52,714 bases of DNA from Levilactobacillus hammesii DSM 16381 (GCF_001434395.1 NZ_AZFS01000059.1:1-52714), one strand, 5' to 3'; positions 1-7,983 are shown, counted from the first letter of the stretch. A program made the numbers and translations. Notes: generated by a model from the sequence alone, not told the origin.

Positions 1-63
1 TGAATAAAGAACTGGTCTAGTAGAGCAGGTGTTGCACTTCAATTTTAAATCGAGGTCACTTAA

Positions 64-978
64 TTAGTTCTTAATGGCACGAACTTCTTCAAGGAACCAC
101 TTGTTGAAGGCTACCGCGTCGATGTCCACGGAAACCTTGGCATTGGTCTTGCCATCGTGGTAAGCACCACGGATGTCACCAACCGTTTCACCAATGGCTG
201 GGCCATCAGTGACCACGTCGATCCACATGTCTTCCGTCTTGATTGCTTCTGGGTGAAGCAGGTAGAAGATGGTGTTCACGTCATGCATCGCGATACCGTT
301 GTCGTTGTTGTCACCATCGTTAATGATGATGTCATGCAGCATCTTCCCGGTTTCGCTGATCTTTGGCAACTCTTCGATGCTTTCGTGCGTCAAGAGGGCC
401 TTCATGGTAATGTCCAAACCAACCATCACGATTGGAATACCAGACTTGTAAACGATAGCGGCGGCATCTGGGTCGGTGAAGACGTTGAATTCAGCAGCAC
501 TGGTCATGTTCCCCTTGCCTAAAGCACCACCCATGGCTACGATGCGGTCGATGTGGCTCTTAACTTCTGGGTATTCTGAGAAGAGCAATGCGATGTTCGT
601 GTATGACCCCGTTGGAACCAACGTGATTGGGTCAGCACTTGCCATGATTTCATCATGTAAGGCTTCCACGGCCGTCTTGTGGAGTGGCTTTGGCAAGTCA
701 GTTGGGAATTCGTAACCAGGCATCCCTGAAGCCCCGTGAATCCGGGCAGCGTCTTCGAAGTCCTTGAACAATGGTTGTTCAGCACCCGCAGCAACTGGAA
801 TGTCTTGGTTGAAGAACCGAACGATCTTCAAAGCGTTGATGGTGGTCTTATCAACCGTTACGTTACCAGCAACCGTCGTGATCAACTTCAAGTCGATGTT
901 AGGGTCGTTGATGGCCATCGTCAAAGCCGCTGCATCGTCAATACCTGGGTCTGTATCCATAAGAATTTTAATCGTCAT
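64..978 (-). CDS. Inosine-uridine preferring nucleoside hydrolase family protein
   Basis: A 304-aa cytosolic enzyme expected to hydrolyse the N-glycosidic bond of ribonucleosides, giving free base and ribose for salvage. The calcium-binding signature DTDPGIDDA lies at residues 8-16, followed by VPTGSYTN near 125, AEFNVFTDPDAA near 160 and a late HDVNT segment; the length matches the IU-nucleoside hydrolase family (RihA/B/C, about 310 aa). I chose the ATG at 978 because GGGAGG sits 8 nt upstream; an in-frame upstream ATG at 1008 has no such site. It lies 84 bp downstream of a purine permease on the same strand, with a cre-like site in between, which suggests carbon-catabolite control. Substrate preference (RihA, B or C) cannot be read from sequence. 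Confidence 0.93.
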   Translation of the reverse strand: MTIKILMDTDPGIDDAAALTMAINDPNIDLKLITTVAGNVTVDKTTINALKIVRFFNQDIPVAAGAEQPLFKDFEDAARIHGASGMPGYEFPTDLPKPLHKTAVEALHDEIMASADPITLVPTGSYTNIALLFSEYPEVKSHIDRIVAMGGALGKGNMTSAAEFNVFTDPDAAAIVYKSGIPIVMVGLDITMKALLTHESIEELPKISETGKMLHDIIINDGDNNDNGIAMHDVNTIFYLLHPEAIKTEDMWIDVVTDGPAIGETVGDIRGAYHDGKTNAKVSVDIDAVAFNKWFLEEVRAIKN

Positions 979-1022
979 GTTAATTTCCTCCCAATGAAAT
1001 GAATTCAATTTTTAGCGCGGTC

Positions 1023-1036
1023 AGTAACCGCTTACG
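1023..1036 (-). promoter_or_regulatory. Candidate cre (CcpA) site upstream of the nucleoside hydrolase
   Basis: On the minus strand the 14-mer CGTAAGCGGTTACT fits the catabolite-responsive-element pattern TGWAANCGNTNWCA at 12 positions. It lies about 45 bp upstream of the hydrolase start, where CcpA could block transcription. This is inference from pattern only. Confidence 0.5.
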
Positions 1037-1050
1037 TTTAACCCTTAAGT

Positions 1051-1073
1051 GAAACCCTGCCGTTACAGCAGGG
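1051..1073 (-). terminator. Weak hairpin terminator overlapping the permease stop codon
   Basis: CCCTGC (1055-1060) pairs with GCAGGG (1068-1073) around a 7-nt loop containing the permease stop codon, and is followed on the minus strand by a short TTTC. The T-run is poor, so read-through into the hydrolase is likely. Confidence 0.4.
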
Positions 1074-2379
1074 CACTAAATACTAAATCAAGTAGGAACA
1101 GCACGCCTAACAAGTAGACGGGCCACGTCATCTCCTTGGCTTTACCGAGAACCACCTTCATAATCGGGTAGCACACGAAACCAAAGGCCAGACCGGTCGA
1201 AATGCTGTTCGTGAATGGAATCAGCACAATGATCAAGAATGCTGGGAACCATTCGGAAAAATCAGCCATCTTAATGTTGCCAATAGCGGCCATCATCAGC
1301 GCCCCGGTAATGATAATCACCGGCGCAATGGCTGCGGATGGCACATAGGCCAACAGGGGCACGAAGACCAGTGACAGCGCGAACAGCACCGCGGCGACTA
1401 ACGCCATGATCCCGGTCCGCCCACCAGTCTCGATTCCCGAAGCACTTTCGGCCGCGGCAACCGTGGGACTAGTTCCTAAGAAACTAGACAGGAAGGTTGT
1501 GACCGAACTACCTTCGAAGGTCTTCTTGAACTTCTTTTGATTAGGCAACAGGCCCTGCAGGAGGCCCATGGATTCAAAGACCAAGATCATGGTCATGGAG
1601 AAGGCCGCCAAGATAAATGGCGTGCTTAACCAGTGAGAGAAATCGTTCTTGAAGACAATCTCGTGGTACTGTCCCAACCGTGCAAGGTCCACGCTGGGCG
1701 TGTCACTATCCTTTACCCCGAAGAAGAAGGCCACTAAACTCGTTGCGATAATCGCAATGAAGAAGTTGCCCTTCACCTTACGAATGTACAGGATCAGGCT
1801 GAGAACTAGGCCAAACAGGGCCAATAACGGCGTGGGTTTGGTCAAGTCCCCTAACACGACCAGCGAAGAGGTCTTCCCGGCGACAATCAGCCCGGCTTTT
1901 TCCAGGCCGATTTCCACTAAGAAGAGCCCAATCCCCGCGGTAATCCCACTCTTTAACGATTCGGGAATCGCCTCCGAGAGAATCGTCGACACCTTGGTAA
2001 AGGCGATCAACATGTAAATAAAACTGGCGACCGCCGCAATTCCCAAGGCTTCCTGCCAACTCAGACCCATGTTCACCACAATGGTGTAGGTAAAGAAGGC
2101 GTTGACCCCCATCCCCGGCGTCAGAATGATTGGCGCATTGGCCCAAAAGGCCATGACCAAACACCCGATCACCGAGGAGAAGATGGTCGCGAAGACACTC
2201 AAATCGGTGGGAATCCCCGCATCCTTTAAAATCAGCGGGTTCACAATAATAATATACGAGATGGCGAAAAAGCCAGTAACTCCCGCGATCAGCTCGTTGC
2301 GGACGACATCCTTATGCCGCAAGGCTTCTCGAAGCGTCATGTTATTCGCTAAGTCCACCTGCGATGGTTGCTTATCCAT
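1063..2379 (-). CDS. NCS2/AzgA-type purine nucleobase permease
   Basis: A 438-aa polytopic membrane protein that should import adenine, guanine or hypoxanthine by proton symport. Visible family features are the N-terminal segment RNELIAGVTGFFAISYIIIV, the TPGMGVNAFF motif near residue 90, GITAGIGLFLV near 165 and the Ser/Thr-rich GTSPTVAAAESASGIETGGR motif near 300, which is typical of the AzgA/PbuG/PbuO branch rather than uracil or xanthine permeases. Hydrophobic segments run to the C-terminus, and the length is normal. A GATAGGGA ribosome binding site precedes the ATG. The gene is preceded by a structured leader of about 150 nt and followed by a nucleoside hydrolase, consistent with base and nucleoside salvage. 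Exact purine specificity is not resolved. Confidence 0.93.
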   Translation of the reverse strand: MDKQPSQVDLANNMTLREALRHKDVVRNELIAGVTGFFAISYIIIVNPLILKDAGIPTDLSVFATIFSSVIGCLVMAFWANAPIILTPGMGVNAFFTYTIVVNMGLSWQEALGIAAVASFIYMLIAFTKVSTILSEAIPESLKSGITAGIGLFLVEIGLEKAGLIVAGKTSSLVVLGDLTKPTPLLALFGLVLSLILYIRKVKGNFFIAIIATSLVAFFFGVKDSDTPSVDLARLGQYHEIVFKNDFSHWLSTPFILAAFSMTMILVFESMGLLQGLLPNQKKFKKTFEGSSVTTFLSSFLGTSPTVAAAESASGIETGGRTGIMALVAAVLFALSLVFVPLLAYVPSAAIAPVIIITGALMMAAIGNIKMADFSEWFPAFLIIVLIPFTNSISTGLAFGFVCYPIMKVVLGKAKEMTWPVYLLGVLFLLDLVFSALL

Positions 2380-2382
2380 AAA

Positions 2383-2545
2383 AATCCCTATCTTTCAATG
2401 CATCATTACCCGACGCACAGACTTCAACGGGCTTTGCAACCGAATGGTCTCACGCATCCGGCTGGGTTTCACTTCCCGGCTAGGAAGGTCGGCACCCGTA
2501 CGGACTAATCAAGCAGTCACTCGTTAGTCTCGCTACATTGTACAT
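2383..2545 (-). promoter_or_regulatory. Structured 5' leader of the purine permease gene
   Basis: A -10-like TACAAT lies near 2535-2540 on the minus strand, leaving about 150 nt before the start codon. The leader contains GACTAA/TTAGTC, a GGG-AAGTGAA-ACC-type hairpin, a GACC/GGTT hairpin and an outer CCGAC/GTCGG pairing. None of the conserved purine-riboswitch loops (GATATGG, TTTCTACC) is present. In one frame it reads VRTGADLPSREVKPSRMRE before a stop, which recalls the tail of IS605 TnpB proteins, but that is a weak impression. Function unknown. Confidence 0.35.
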
Positions 2546-2589
2546 AATCTTTGTTAAAACTTGTGGTGAAGGCAGTTGGGTAACAAATG

Positions 2590-2786
2590 CCGATGTAGTC
2601 GCCTTACCGGGTGGGCCAAATAGACTGGAACGCGGTGGGCGGACGCCAGAAGCCACAGTGCGGTCTTCTGGCTTGCCATTGAACCTCTGAGAATCGAGTT
2701 TCAATGGCACCAATTCTCTAAGCGGCATAACCCACCGCTAAGTGAATTCCCACGGCTGAGCCTATTTGGCCCACCCTCACGGCTAA
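2590..2786 (+). repeat. Structured intergenic repeat, type B, copy 1
   Basis: A 15-bp perfect outer stem pairs 2609-2623 (GGGTGGGCCAAATAG) with 2762-2776. Inside it GCGGTGGG (2632-2639) pairs with CCCACCGC (2731-2738), and two arms follow: GCCAGAAG (2645-2652) with CTTCTGGC (2665-2672), and GCCATTGAA (2675-2683) with TTCAATGGC (2700-2708). The ends (CGCCTTACC..., ACTGGAACGC, CCCACGGCTGAG, CTCACGGCTA) match the inverted copy at 48818-48992. The element lies between two convergent-spaced minus-strand transport genes and has no credible ORF. Confidence 0.8.
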
Positions 2787-2981
2787 CTTCGGTTAGAACC
2801 CAAACTGACCTTCAAAATACTGCCTCAGAGTTCAAAATCAACCGCCACCACTCATCAGTCCTTCACTCACCGACGTTACCTCCAATGGCTTCGTAAAACC
2901 ATTTGAGCAAGGCGCTCAGCCACCATTACCCGAGATAAGTCACCGGTGCTTGTTGTACTGATTAAGGGGGCATTTGACACA

Positions 2982-3012
2982 GATAGCCCAAAGCCAACGG
3001 CCCTGGGCTATC
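2982..3012. terminator. Hairpin downstream of nupC
   Basis: GATAGCCCA (2982-2990) pairs with TGGGCTATC (3004-3012). It lies 41 bp beyond the nupC stop. The minus-strand side lacks a T-run, whereas the plus side is followed by aattttta, so it may be a weak terminator or mRNA 3' stabiliser. Confidence 0.45.
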
Positions 3013-3052
3013 AATTTTTAAACTTCAATCTAAGCTAACGATTGGTTTAATC

Positions 3053-4309
3053 TTACCAAACGAAGAGACCAACGATCCCGGCAGAAAGCAGGGAAACTAA
3101 GATCCCAGAAAGTAACATGTAACCAACGTTCTTAGAAATCAATTCGTTGTTTTCGCGGTCGACAATCCCCTTGAAACAACCAATGATCATCCCAGTAGTT
3201 GAGAAGTTAGCAAAGGAAGTCAGGAAGACCGTCAAGATGGCACGGTAGTGAGGTGAGAAGGCGTTCGTGTTGATGGTAGAAGCAATCTTACCCATAACAA
3301 CGAATTCATTCGTCACCAGCTTAGTACCCATGTATTGGGCGAAGCCGAATGCATCGTGCACGTTCAGACCCATTAACCAAGCAAATGGGAACATGATGAT
3401 CCCCAAGATGTGTTCCAAGGATAACCATGGGTTGAAGAGTTCAAGCAAACGGTCGATCAATGCAGCTAAGGCAACGAAGGCGATAACGTTTGCGGCGATG
3501 ATCAAGATCAGACGGCCGGCACCCAGGATAGAGTCACCCAAGAATGAGAAGAATGGTTCCTTCTTACCGTCATCTTCAACAGCGTCTGCTTCGGCACCAG
3601 AGTTTGAACCACCGATTTTGGCGATAGTATCTTCTTCTGGGGCAACTTCAACAGGGTTCAACATGTTCGTCACGATGATGGCGTTCAAGATGTTAATTGG
3701 AACGGCCGTCAAAACGAATTGACCAGGAACCATTTGGGTATATGCACCCAGAATGGAAGCAGTGATACATGACATTGACATCATGGCAAGGGTCAAGTTA
3801 CGTTCCTTACGCATGCTCTTTAATTGTAATTGAGAAACGGCTAAGGCTTCAGTGTTACCTAAGAACATCATTTCAACAGAGAAGAATGATTCGAACTTAG
3901 GTTGTCCAGTGATGAAGGAAAGGCCACGACCAACCCACTTGATGATCCAAGGCAATACCCCGATGTAAGTCAGGATATCGAACATTGGAACAACCAACAA
4001 GATTGGCAGCAATGAACTCGTAATGAAGTTCATTGACTTGGCAGTCCCGCCGAATTGTGGGGTAACCCAGTTAGGTAAGGCGAAGACGATCCCTTGGTAA
4101 GCCACTTGGACTAACCAGTTGAATCCATCGGCAGCACCCTTAACGATGTCTTGCCCGATGGAGAAACTAGTGAAGAACCAAGCCAGAACCAAGTTAAGAA
4201 CCAGAACAATAGCAGTTGATTTCCAGTTGATTTTCTTCTTATTCTTCGAGAACAAGAAAGCGATGGCGAGGTAAACAATTACCCCTAAAATATTGACTGC
4301 GACTAGCAT
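3053..4309 (-). CDS. nupC: Concentrative nucleoside transporter NupC
   Basis: A 418-aa inner-membrane proton-coupled nucleoside importer of the CNT family. The order is typical: N-terminal membrane helices, a gate region around residues 90-180 (FFSVEMMFLGNTEALAVSQLQL), a charged cytosolic stretch near 230-250 rich in Glu/Asp, and the C-terminal core with LNVHDAFGFAQYMGTKLVTNEFV and FSPHYRAILTVFLTSFANFSTTG. The AAAGAGGT ribosome binding site lies 8 nt before the ATG. Upstream on the same strand is a DeoB-like gene, so import and downstream nucleoside handling are neighbours. A cre-like site about 140 bp upstream suggests repression by CcpA during growth on preferred sugars. Length and motifs are complete. 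Confidence 0.95.
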   Translation of the reverse strand: MLVAVNILGVIVYLAIAFLFSKNKKKINWKSTAIVLVLNLVLAWFFTSFSIGQDIVKGAADGFNWLVQVAYQGIVFALPNWVTPQFGGTAKSMNFITSSLLPILLVVPMFDILTYIGVLPWIIKWVGRGLSFITGQPKFESFFSVEMMFLGNTEALAVSQLQLKSMRKERNLTLAMMSMSCITASILGAYTQMVPGQFVLTAVPINILNAIIVTNMLNPVEVAPEEDTIAKIGGSNSGAEADAVEDDGKKEPFFSFLGDSILGAGRLILIIAANVIAFVALAALIDRLLELFNPWLSLEHILGIIMFPFAWLMGLNVHDAFGFAQYMGTKLVTNEFVVMGKIASTINTNAFSPHYRAILTVFLTSFANFSTTGMIIGCFKGIVDRENNELISKNVGYMLLSGILVSLLSAGIVGLFVW

Positions 4310-4448
4310 TGGTCAAAATACCTCTTTCCGATATTATTCTTTGATGTATGGACGTTTGCCATACAAAAGTTGACACGATGTTGCTGCAGAAATTATGTAT
4401 CGCATAACTTCTGTTACGAACGAACGACATCAGTTCGTAACAGCTAGA

Positions 4449-4462
4449 TTTCAACGTTTTCA
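4449..4462 (-). promoter_or_regulatory. Candidate cre site upstream of nupC
   Basis: Minus-strand TGAAAACGTTGAAA agrees with TGWAANCGNTNWCA at 13 of 14 positions. It lies about 140 bp before the nupC start. The regulatory role is inferred. Confidence 0.5.
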
Positions 4463-4589
4463 GCGAATGGTGAAATTGCAAAATAATAGATGTATCGTTG
4501 CTTACTCGACGTTGACCTTTGCAACCTAGCGATTACCCCCTGATACTGGTGCTTCCTCACCCCCCTTCAAGGTTCGTTCAAAACGTTTT

Positions 4590-5417
4590 TTATTGCGTAA
4601 ATTCATTTAAAAAGCTATGTCCGGCAGCGTGGTTCGCTAAACCGAAGTTCTCCAGCACGGTTGCGCCGACATCGGCTAGCGTCCGCCGAATGCCCAACGC
4701 ATGTGTGCTGGGCCGCGAGGCTGAATAAGCCAGCACCGGCAAATACTCTCGTGTCGGCGTCACGGTCGCCGTGGGATCAACCGCATGGCTGGCGGTCACA
4801 ATCATCAGGTCGTTAACCCCCATGTCGTGAATCACCTGACCAAGCGCCTCGTCGGTGTGCATCAGCGCCTCACCGAAGCCCTCGATATCGCCGTGCTCAC
4901 CAGCGAACTGGAAGTCCGGTAACATCACCAACGCCATGCCCGAGGCGGGCCGATAAATCAGCTCGTTGATCACGCGGAAAGCTTCCTGGTTACTACCCAG
5001 TTGCACCTTCTCGGCCGCATCCTGTGTTTGTAAATAACTCAGGAACGGTGCCGCGATCGTCACGGGATAACCCGCTTCTGGCAAGGTCGCCAGGACGCTC
5101 TGCGTGCGGGTGCGACCATTGTAGTCCCACATCTCACGTAAACCCGTTGCCGGTCGATTGTCCTGGGCCGCCATGTGTAAGCGACCGAAGAACCCCATGG
5201 GCGTGGCCACGGGATCAACTCCCAGTATCGGATGGTCAACCCGAATATTTCCGAGTCCCAACCGCTGTAATGTTGGAAGATTTAGTTTACCCGACCAACT
5301 AACCGCGACATGACCTAACGTGTCAGTCCCGACAGACTGGAAGCGGTTTGCGTCCGGGGCTTCCCCCAAACCTAAACCGGCAAAGTCAATCACGAAAATG
5401 CGATGAAATGCCACCAT
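4590..5417 (-). CDS. Shortened, divergent DeoB-like (phosphopentomutase family) protein
   Basis: A 275-aa relative of phosphopentomutase (usually about 390 aa), which interconverts ribose-1- and ribose-5-phosphate. The N-terminus keeps the metal-site Asp context and GEAPDANRF, then DTLGHVA and LPTLQRLGLGNI, and the core DFQFAGEHGDIEG matches the usual DxxxxGHxxD region. Three positions that normally hold metal ligands are changed: ADHG reads ASHA and TDHTREY reads TPTREY. Most of the cap domain is missing, and the segment carrying the phospho-acceptor Thr reads DNRPATG instead of KDTMTGH. The ATG is preceded by AAGGAGTG. By context it belongs to the nucleoside salvage cluster. I infer that it is not a normal mutase; a regulatory or altered catalytic role is possible. 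Confidence 0.75.
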   Translation of the reverse strand: MVAFHRIFVIDFAGLGLGEAPDANRFQSVGTDTLGHVAVSWSGKLNLPTLQRLGLGNIRVDHPILGVDPVATPMGFFGRLHMAAQDNRPATGLREMWDYNGRTRTQSVLATLPEAGYPVTIAAPFLSYLQTQDAAEKVQLGSNQEAFRVINELIYRPASGMALVMLPDFQFAGEHGDIEGFGEALMHTDEALGQVIHDMGVNDLMIVTASHAVDPTATVTPTREYLPVLAYSASRPSTHALGIRRTLADVGATVLENFGLANHAAGHSFLNEFTQ

Positions 5418-5789
5418 TTCTCACTCCTTAGGTCAACACTGAAACAAAATTCCAGCTGGTGTTTTTTCGGTCTAGTAATAATATACCGTTTCCGCGAGCC
5501 CCTGTAAATGGGTGATTGCAAGAAAAATGAGAAACTCAAATTCCGAACATTGCGGCCATTAACCACCGTTAGTGAGCGGCTCAATCCGGCTATCTGCCAG
5601 CGATTAGCGGGGTTGGTGCCAAATTGCATAAAAGGATTTACTCGGCGCCCCAATCCACAATGTTAGCGCTACCACTTGACATGAAATACCGTACCACTGG
5701 GAAGCTCACCTGTCAAACTGTTTTACGGGCTGGACTATTTTTAGGCCCGCAATCATTTGGTTGATCCGAACAACTTACCTTAGAAGTCA

Positions 5790-6358
5790 CAAAAACGGGC
5801 TTCAAGTTGAATGGAGATAACTTGAAGTCCGCTAACTTCCGGAAAGGAGGTTGTGACTTAATTCCCGTTTCGTAATCATTTTAATACTTAATCGCCTCAT
5901 AACTAATATTTCGAACCAACTGTCGCAGCCGTACAATCATACTATATTTTATTTCAGGCTACCGTTTTGGTTTGTAACGGTGACGCTTAATTCCTTCATT
6001 ACCCTAACAGAACACGCTTTAACGATTTTACTTAAAATCCTTGCATGACCTCTGCTACTGCAACATCCGAGCTCTAGTTAACGCCTGTAACACTGTCTAC
6101 ACGTCTCTAAACACACACGCTTACGTGAAGCGCTAAGCTGACACTATATTCAGTTGTTCATCATTCTTGAACCTGTTACTTGTTGCTTGAATCCACCAGA
6201 GTTCGTTAGAAGGTTTATCGGAGTTGTCTGATACTTTCTGTGTTGCGGGTTACTCTACTCGTAAAAATCTGACTTACGTCAAAACGGAAATCAGTTTCCT
6301 AAAGCATTGTATCAACTAGATCATGTGGTGCAATCACAACTCTTAATTCCTTTCCGTG
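5790..6358 (-). ncRNA. Candidate long non-coding RNA (about 570 nt) under cre control
   Basis: On the minus strand a good promoter (TTGCAA, 17-bp spacer, TACTAT) points into this interval, and a Rho-independent terminator closes it: GGACTTCAAGTT pairs with AACTTGAAGCC, followed by CGTTTTTG near 5790. No ORF longer than about 12 codons follows a ribosome binding site. GGAATTAAG occurs three times in the transcript, and the 3' part carries ACAACCTCCTTTCC, a perfect anti-Shine-Dalgarno segment, just before the terminator. It does not resemble tmRNA, RNase P RNA or 6S RNA. A decayed gene remains possible. Confidence 0.4.
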
Positions 6359-6363
6359 ACATA

Positions 6364-6392
6364 ATAGTAACACGGATTGTAAGCGTTTGCAA
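6364..6392 (-). promoter_or_regulatory. Promoter with overlapping cre site
   Basis: On the minus strand: -35 TTGCAA at 6387-6392, 17-bp spacer, -10 TACTAT at 6364-6369. The plus-strand 14-mer TGTAAGCGTTTGCA (6378-6391) fits the cre pattern at 13 of 14 positions and covers the -35 box and spacer, so CcpA binding would exclude RNA polymerase. Confidence 0.55.
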
Positions 6393-6462
6393 CAGTTTTG
6401 ATAAAACTTCTCAACTTATTTTGTCTGACCCGCCACAAACGCGATAAGACCGGCTTTTGGGC

Positions 6463-6502
6463 CAAAAAAATACCGCTAACGAGTCGTGGTCGTTAACGGT
6501 AT
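6463..6502 (-). terminator. Strong Rho-independent terminator of the candidate small RNA
   Basis: Stem 6470-6502 with 13 near-contiguous pairs and a short loop, then TTTTTTT on the minus strand. There is no T-run on the plus side, so the direction is clear. Confidence 0.75.
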
Positions 6503-6655
6503 CGCAACGTATGAATCAATTCCAGGCAAATTCCATGGGTTCTTGTTTGGAGGAAAAGTTTCACAGAGATGAGCTTAGTAAATTGATTCCAAATTAAATG
6601 ACACAAAACACACAGGTCGTGCGGCGCCTTGCGCAACACACAACATAGTTATACC
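6463..6655 (-). ncRNA. Candidate small RNA with an exposed CCUCC loop and T7 terminator
   Basis: The transcript would end in a near-perfect hairpin (ATACCGTTAACGA with TCGTTAGCGGTAT) followed by seven T residues on the minus strand. Upstream, GGAATCAATT (6581-6590) pairs with AATTGATTC (6513-6521), holding a roughly 60-nt loop with TTTTCCTCCAAAC, which is complementary to Shine-Dalgarno sequences. A TATAAC -10 lies at 6648-6653 with a poor -35. The upstream SDR gene has its own terminator at 6766-6795, so this is unlikely to be its 3' UTR. Anti-SD loops are typical of trans-acting sRNAs in Firmicutes; function here is inferred. Confidence 0.45.
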
Positions 6656-6765
6656 GCGAATTTACTTGTAATGCACACTTTTTGAACCCACAATTTTGGG
6701 TCGGTGTGAACAAGTGCTGTCGCAGGGGCATTTATGGTAGGAAAATTAATTTTGTTATTATCGCG

Positions 6766-6795
6766 TAAAAAGGCAGTACCTGCTCCGGCACTGCC
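6766..6795 (-). terminator. Terminator of the SDR gene
   Basis: GGCAGTGCC pairs with GGTACTGCC around a 6-nt loop, followed by TTTTT on the minus strand, 15 bp past the stop codon. Confidence 0.85.
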
Positions 6796-6810
6796 CCCCG
6801 CATTTCTAAA

Positions 6811-7455
6811 TTAATACCACGCTGGCTTGTCACCATCCGTGTTGGGCTTGTTAACCCCCAGTGATTCACGGTTAGCCTGGCTAGGGTCGGCCACTAGCTT
6901 AGCCACAACCGCGGCAATACTCTTGCGTGAAACCTCGGTTCCCTTGAAGGCTTCACCCTTCTTGGTGGTTTCGTAATCAATCTCATCCTTGTTATCCAAC
7001 CAAGCCGGCCGAATCAAGGTGTAATTAATGTCGGAATCTTCGATGACCTTAGCCGCAGCGGCGTAAGTCTCCAAGTAGCCGCCATCCAGCATCTGGTGAT
7101 TCCACTTGCCGTAGTTACCAGGCACTTCATCGTAAATGCCCAACGTGGAGATCCAGATCAACCGGTCCACGTGGCTCGCCGTCATCGCAGCCACTACCGC
7201 TTTGGCTTCAGCCTCAATGTTGTGACCCGCCAGGTTGGCGTAAACGATGTCGATGCCCGTCATGGCTGCCTTTAGGTCCGCCTCATTGCTGGCGTCCCCT
7301 TCAACGACCTTCACCCGATCACTCGCGGCATCGGCTAGACGCTTGGCGTTTCGCAGAAATAAGGTCAGCTGATTCTGATCATTCTCTAAGAGCTGTGCAG
7401 TTGCTAACTTAGCAATTTTCCCATTGGCACCCAGTACTAATACGTTTGTCATCAT
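6811..7455 (-). CDS. Atypical SDR / NAD(P)-binding Rossmann protein
   Basis: A 214-aa cytosolic Rossmann-fold protein of the SDR_a5/NmrA-like group. The dinucleotide motif reads VLGANGKIAKLAT near residue 6, the acidic or basic second-strand end is LFLRNAKR, and the later strands VEGDASN, DIVYANLAG and RLIWISTLGIY match the family. The classical YxxxK catalytic pair is absent, as is usual for this group; LIRPAWLDN near 150 is the conserved substrate-side motif. Such proteins act as quinone or flavin reductases or redox sensors, and the exact substrate is unknown. AAGGGGAC precedes two adjacent ATGs (7455, 7452); either could be used. It appears monocistronic with its own terminator. Confidence 0.85.
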   Translation of the reverse strand: MMTNVLVLGANGKIAKLATAQLLENDQNQLTLFLRNAKRLADAASDRVKVVEGDASNEADLKAAMTGIDIVYANLAGHNIEAEAKAVVAAMTASHVDRLIWISTLGIYDEVPGNYGKWNHQMLDGGYLETYAAAAKVIEDSDINYTLIRPAWLDNKDEIDYETTKKGEAFKGTEVSRKSIAAVVAKLVADPSQANRESLGVNKPNTDGDKPAWY

Positions 7456-7633
7456 TATGTCCCCTTTTCGTTTTTGTCTACGGTTATACTGTAATACTTG
7501 CAGTTACATTTAGCAACCGAAAAGGGTTGATCTGTGATAAATTCTCTGACCCATTGACAATAAAATGGCCGCAATCGCGTGCTATGACAGGCTGATGAGC
7601 GTTATGGCTGTTTCCTGCCACCTCGTCCGCCAA

Positions 7634-7805
7634 CGATTCCGGCTGCTGTGGGGACCGCCTGCGCCCTGAGAAACGGTCCTCCGGCTCGGTTTGAAGCCTG
7701 ACCAAAACCGTCAGTCTCCAAACACGTCCCACGCTGTAAACCGAGTGAGGAACCTCGGTCAACAGCGTCGACACAGCTGCCTCCATCATTAGCCGCCTTC
7801 GGTTA
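7634..7805 (+). repeat. Structured intergenic repeat, type A, copy 3
   Basis: The core TGTGGGGAC begins near 7647. Arms: GGACCG (7652-7657) with CGGTCC (7674-7679); GTTTGAAG (7689-7696) with CTCCAAAC (7716-7723); ACGCTGT (7731-7737) with ACAGCGT (7762-7768), enclosing ACCGAG (7740-7745) with CTCGGT (7754-7759). The same architecture recurs at 40559, 48566 and 52510 with different arm sequences. An open frame on the opposite strand (7484-7789) has no ribosome binding site and is rejected as a gene. Confidence 0.8.
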
Positions 7806-7873
7806 CGGTAGTGCTTGATTTTGAAGTTAGGTTAGAAATACACCGATTTATGAAGTAGAAAGTCGCTCCCCAA

Positions 7874-7980
7874 TGTAGCTGCGAGCGAGCCAAATTTGGG
7901 CTATATGCTAAACGATCTCACTTGATAGATAGTGACTACAGGCAATGTGTTCCGTTAGGTGGCTCGGTTTAACCGACCCA
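7874..7980 (-). repeat. Degenerate type B structured repeat (fragment)
   Basis: GTAGCTGCGAGCGAGCCAAA at 7875-7894 matches the end of the type B copies at 2590 and 48818, and CGAGCCA pairs with TGGCTCG about 90 bp further on. The internal arms are not preserved. It follows a type A copy by about 70 bp, as the intact B copy does at 48.8 kb. Confidence 0.5.
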
Positions 7981-7983
7981 AAT

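Larger units (their letters stand above)
5418..6765. other. 1.35-kb stretch without a protein gene, containing two minus-strand non-coding units
   Basis: No open frame with a ribosome binding site and protein-like composition was found on either strand. The stretch does contain a promoter with cre (6364-6392), a terminator at 5790-5829, a second terminator with a T7 run at 6463-6502 and an anti-Shine-Dalgarno loop at 6549-6553; these are listed separately. The nonamer CTTAATTCC occurs three times (5857, 5986, 6342). Confidence 0.6.

Noticed and set aside
2383..2545. Purine riboswitch upstream of the purine permease
   Set aside because: The conserved GATATGG and TTTCTACC loop sequences are missing.
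2480..2728. 82-aa minus-strand open frame
   Set aside because: Spans repeat B copy 1 and the permease leader; no start signal.
5390..5653. 87-aa minus-strand frame upstream of the DeoB-like gene
   Set aside because: Overlaps the start region of that gene in another frame and has no start signal.
7484..7789. 101-aa minus-strand open frame
   Set aside because: It lies within a type A structured repeat, has no ribosome binding site and its composition follows hairpin arms.
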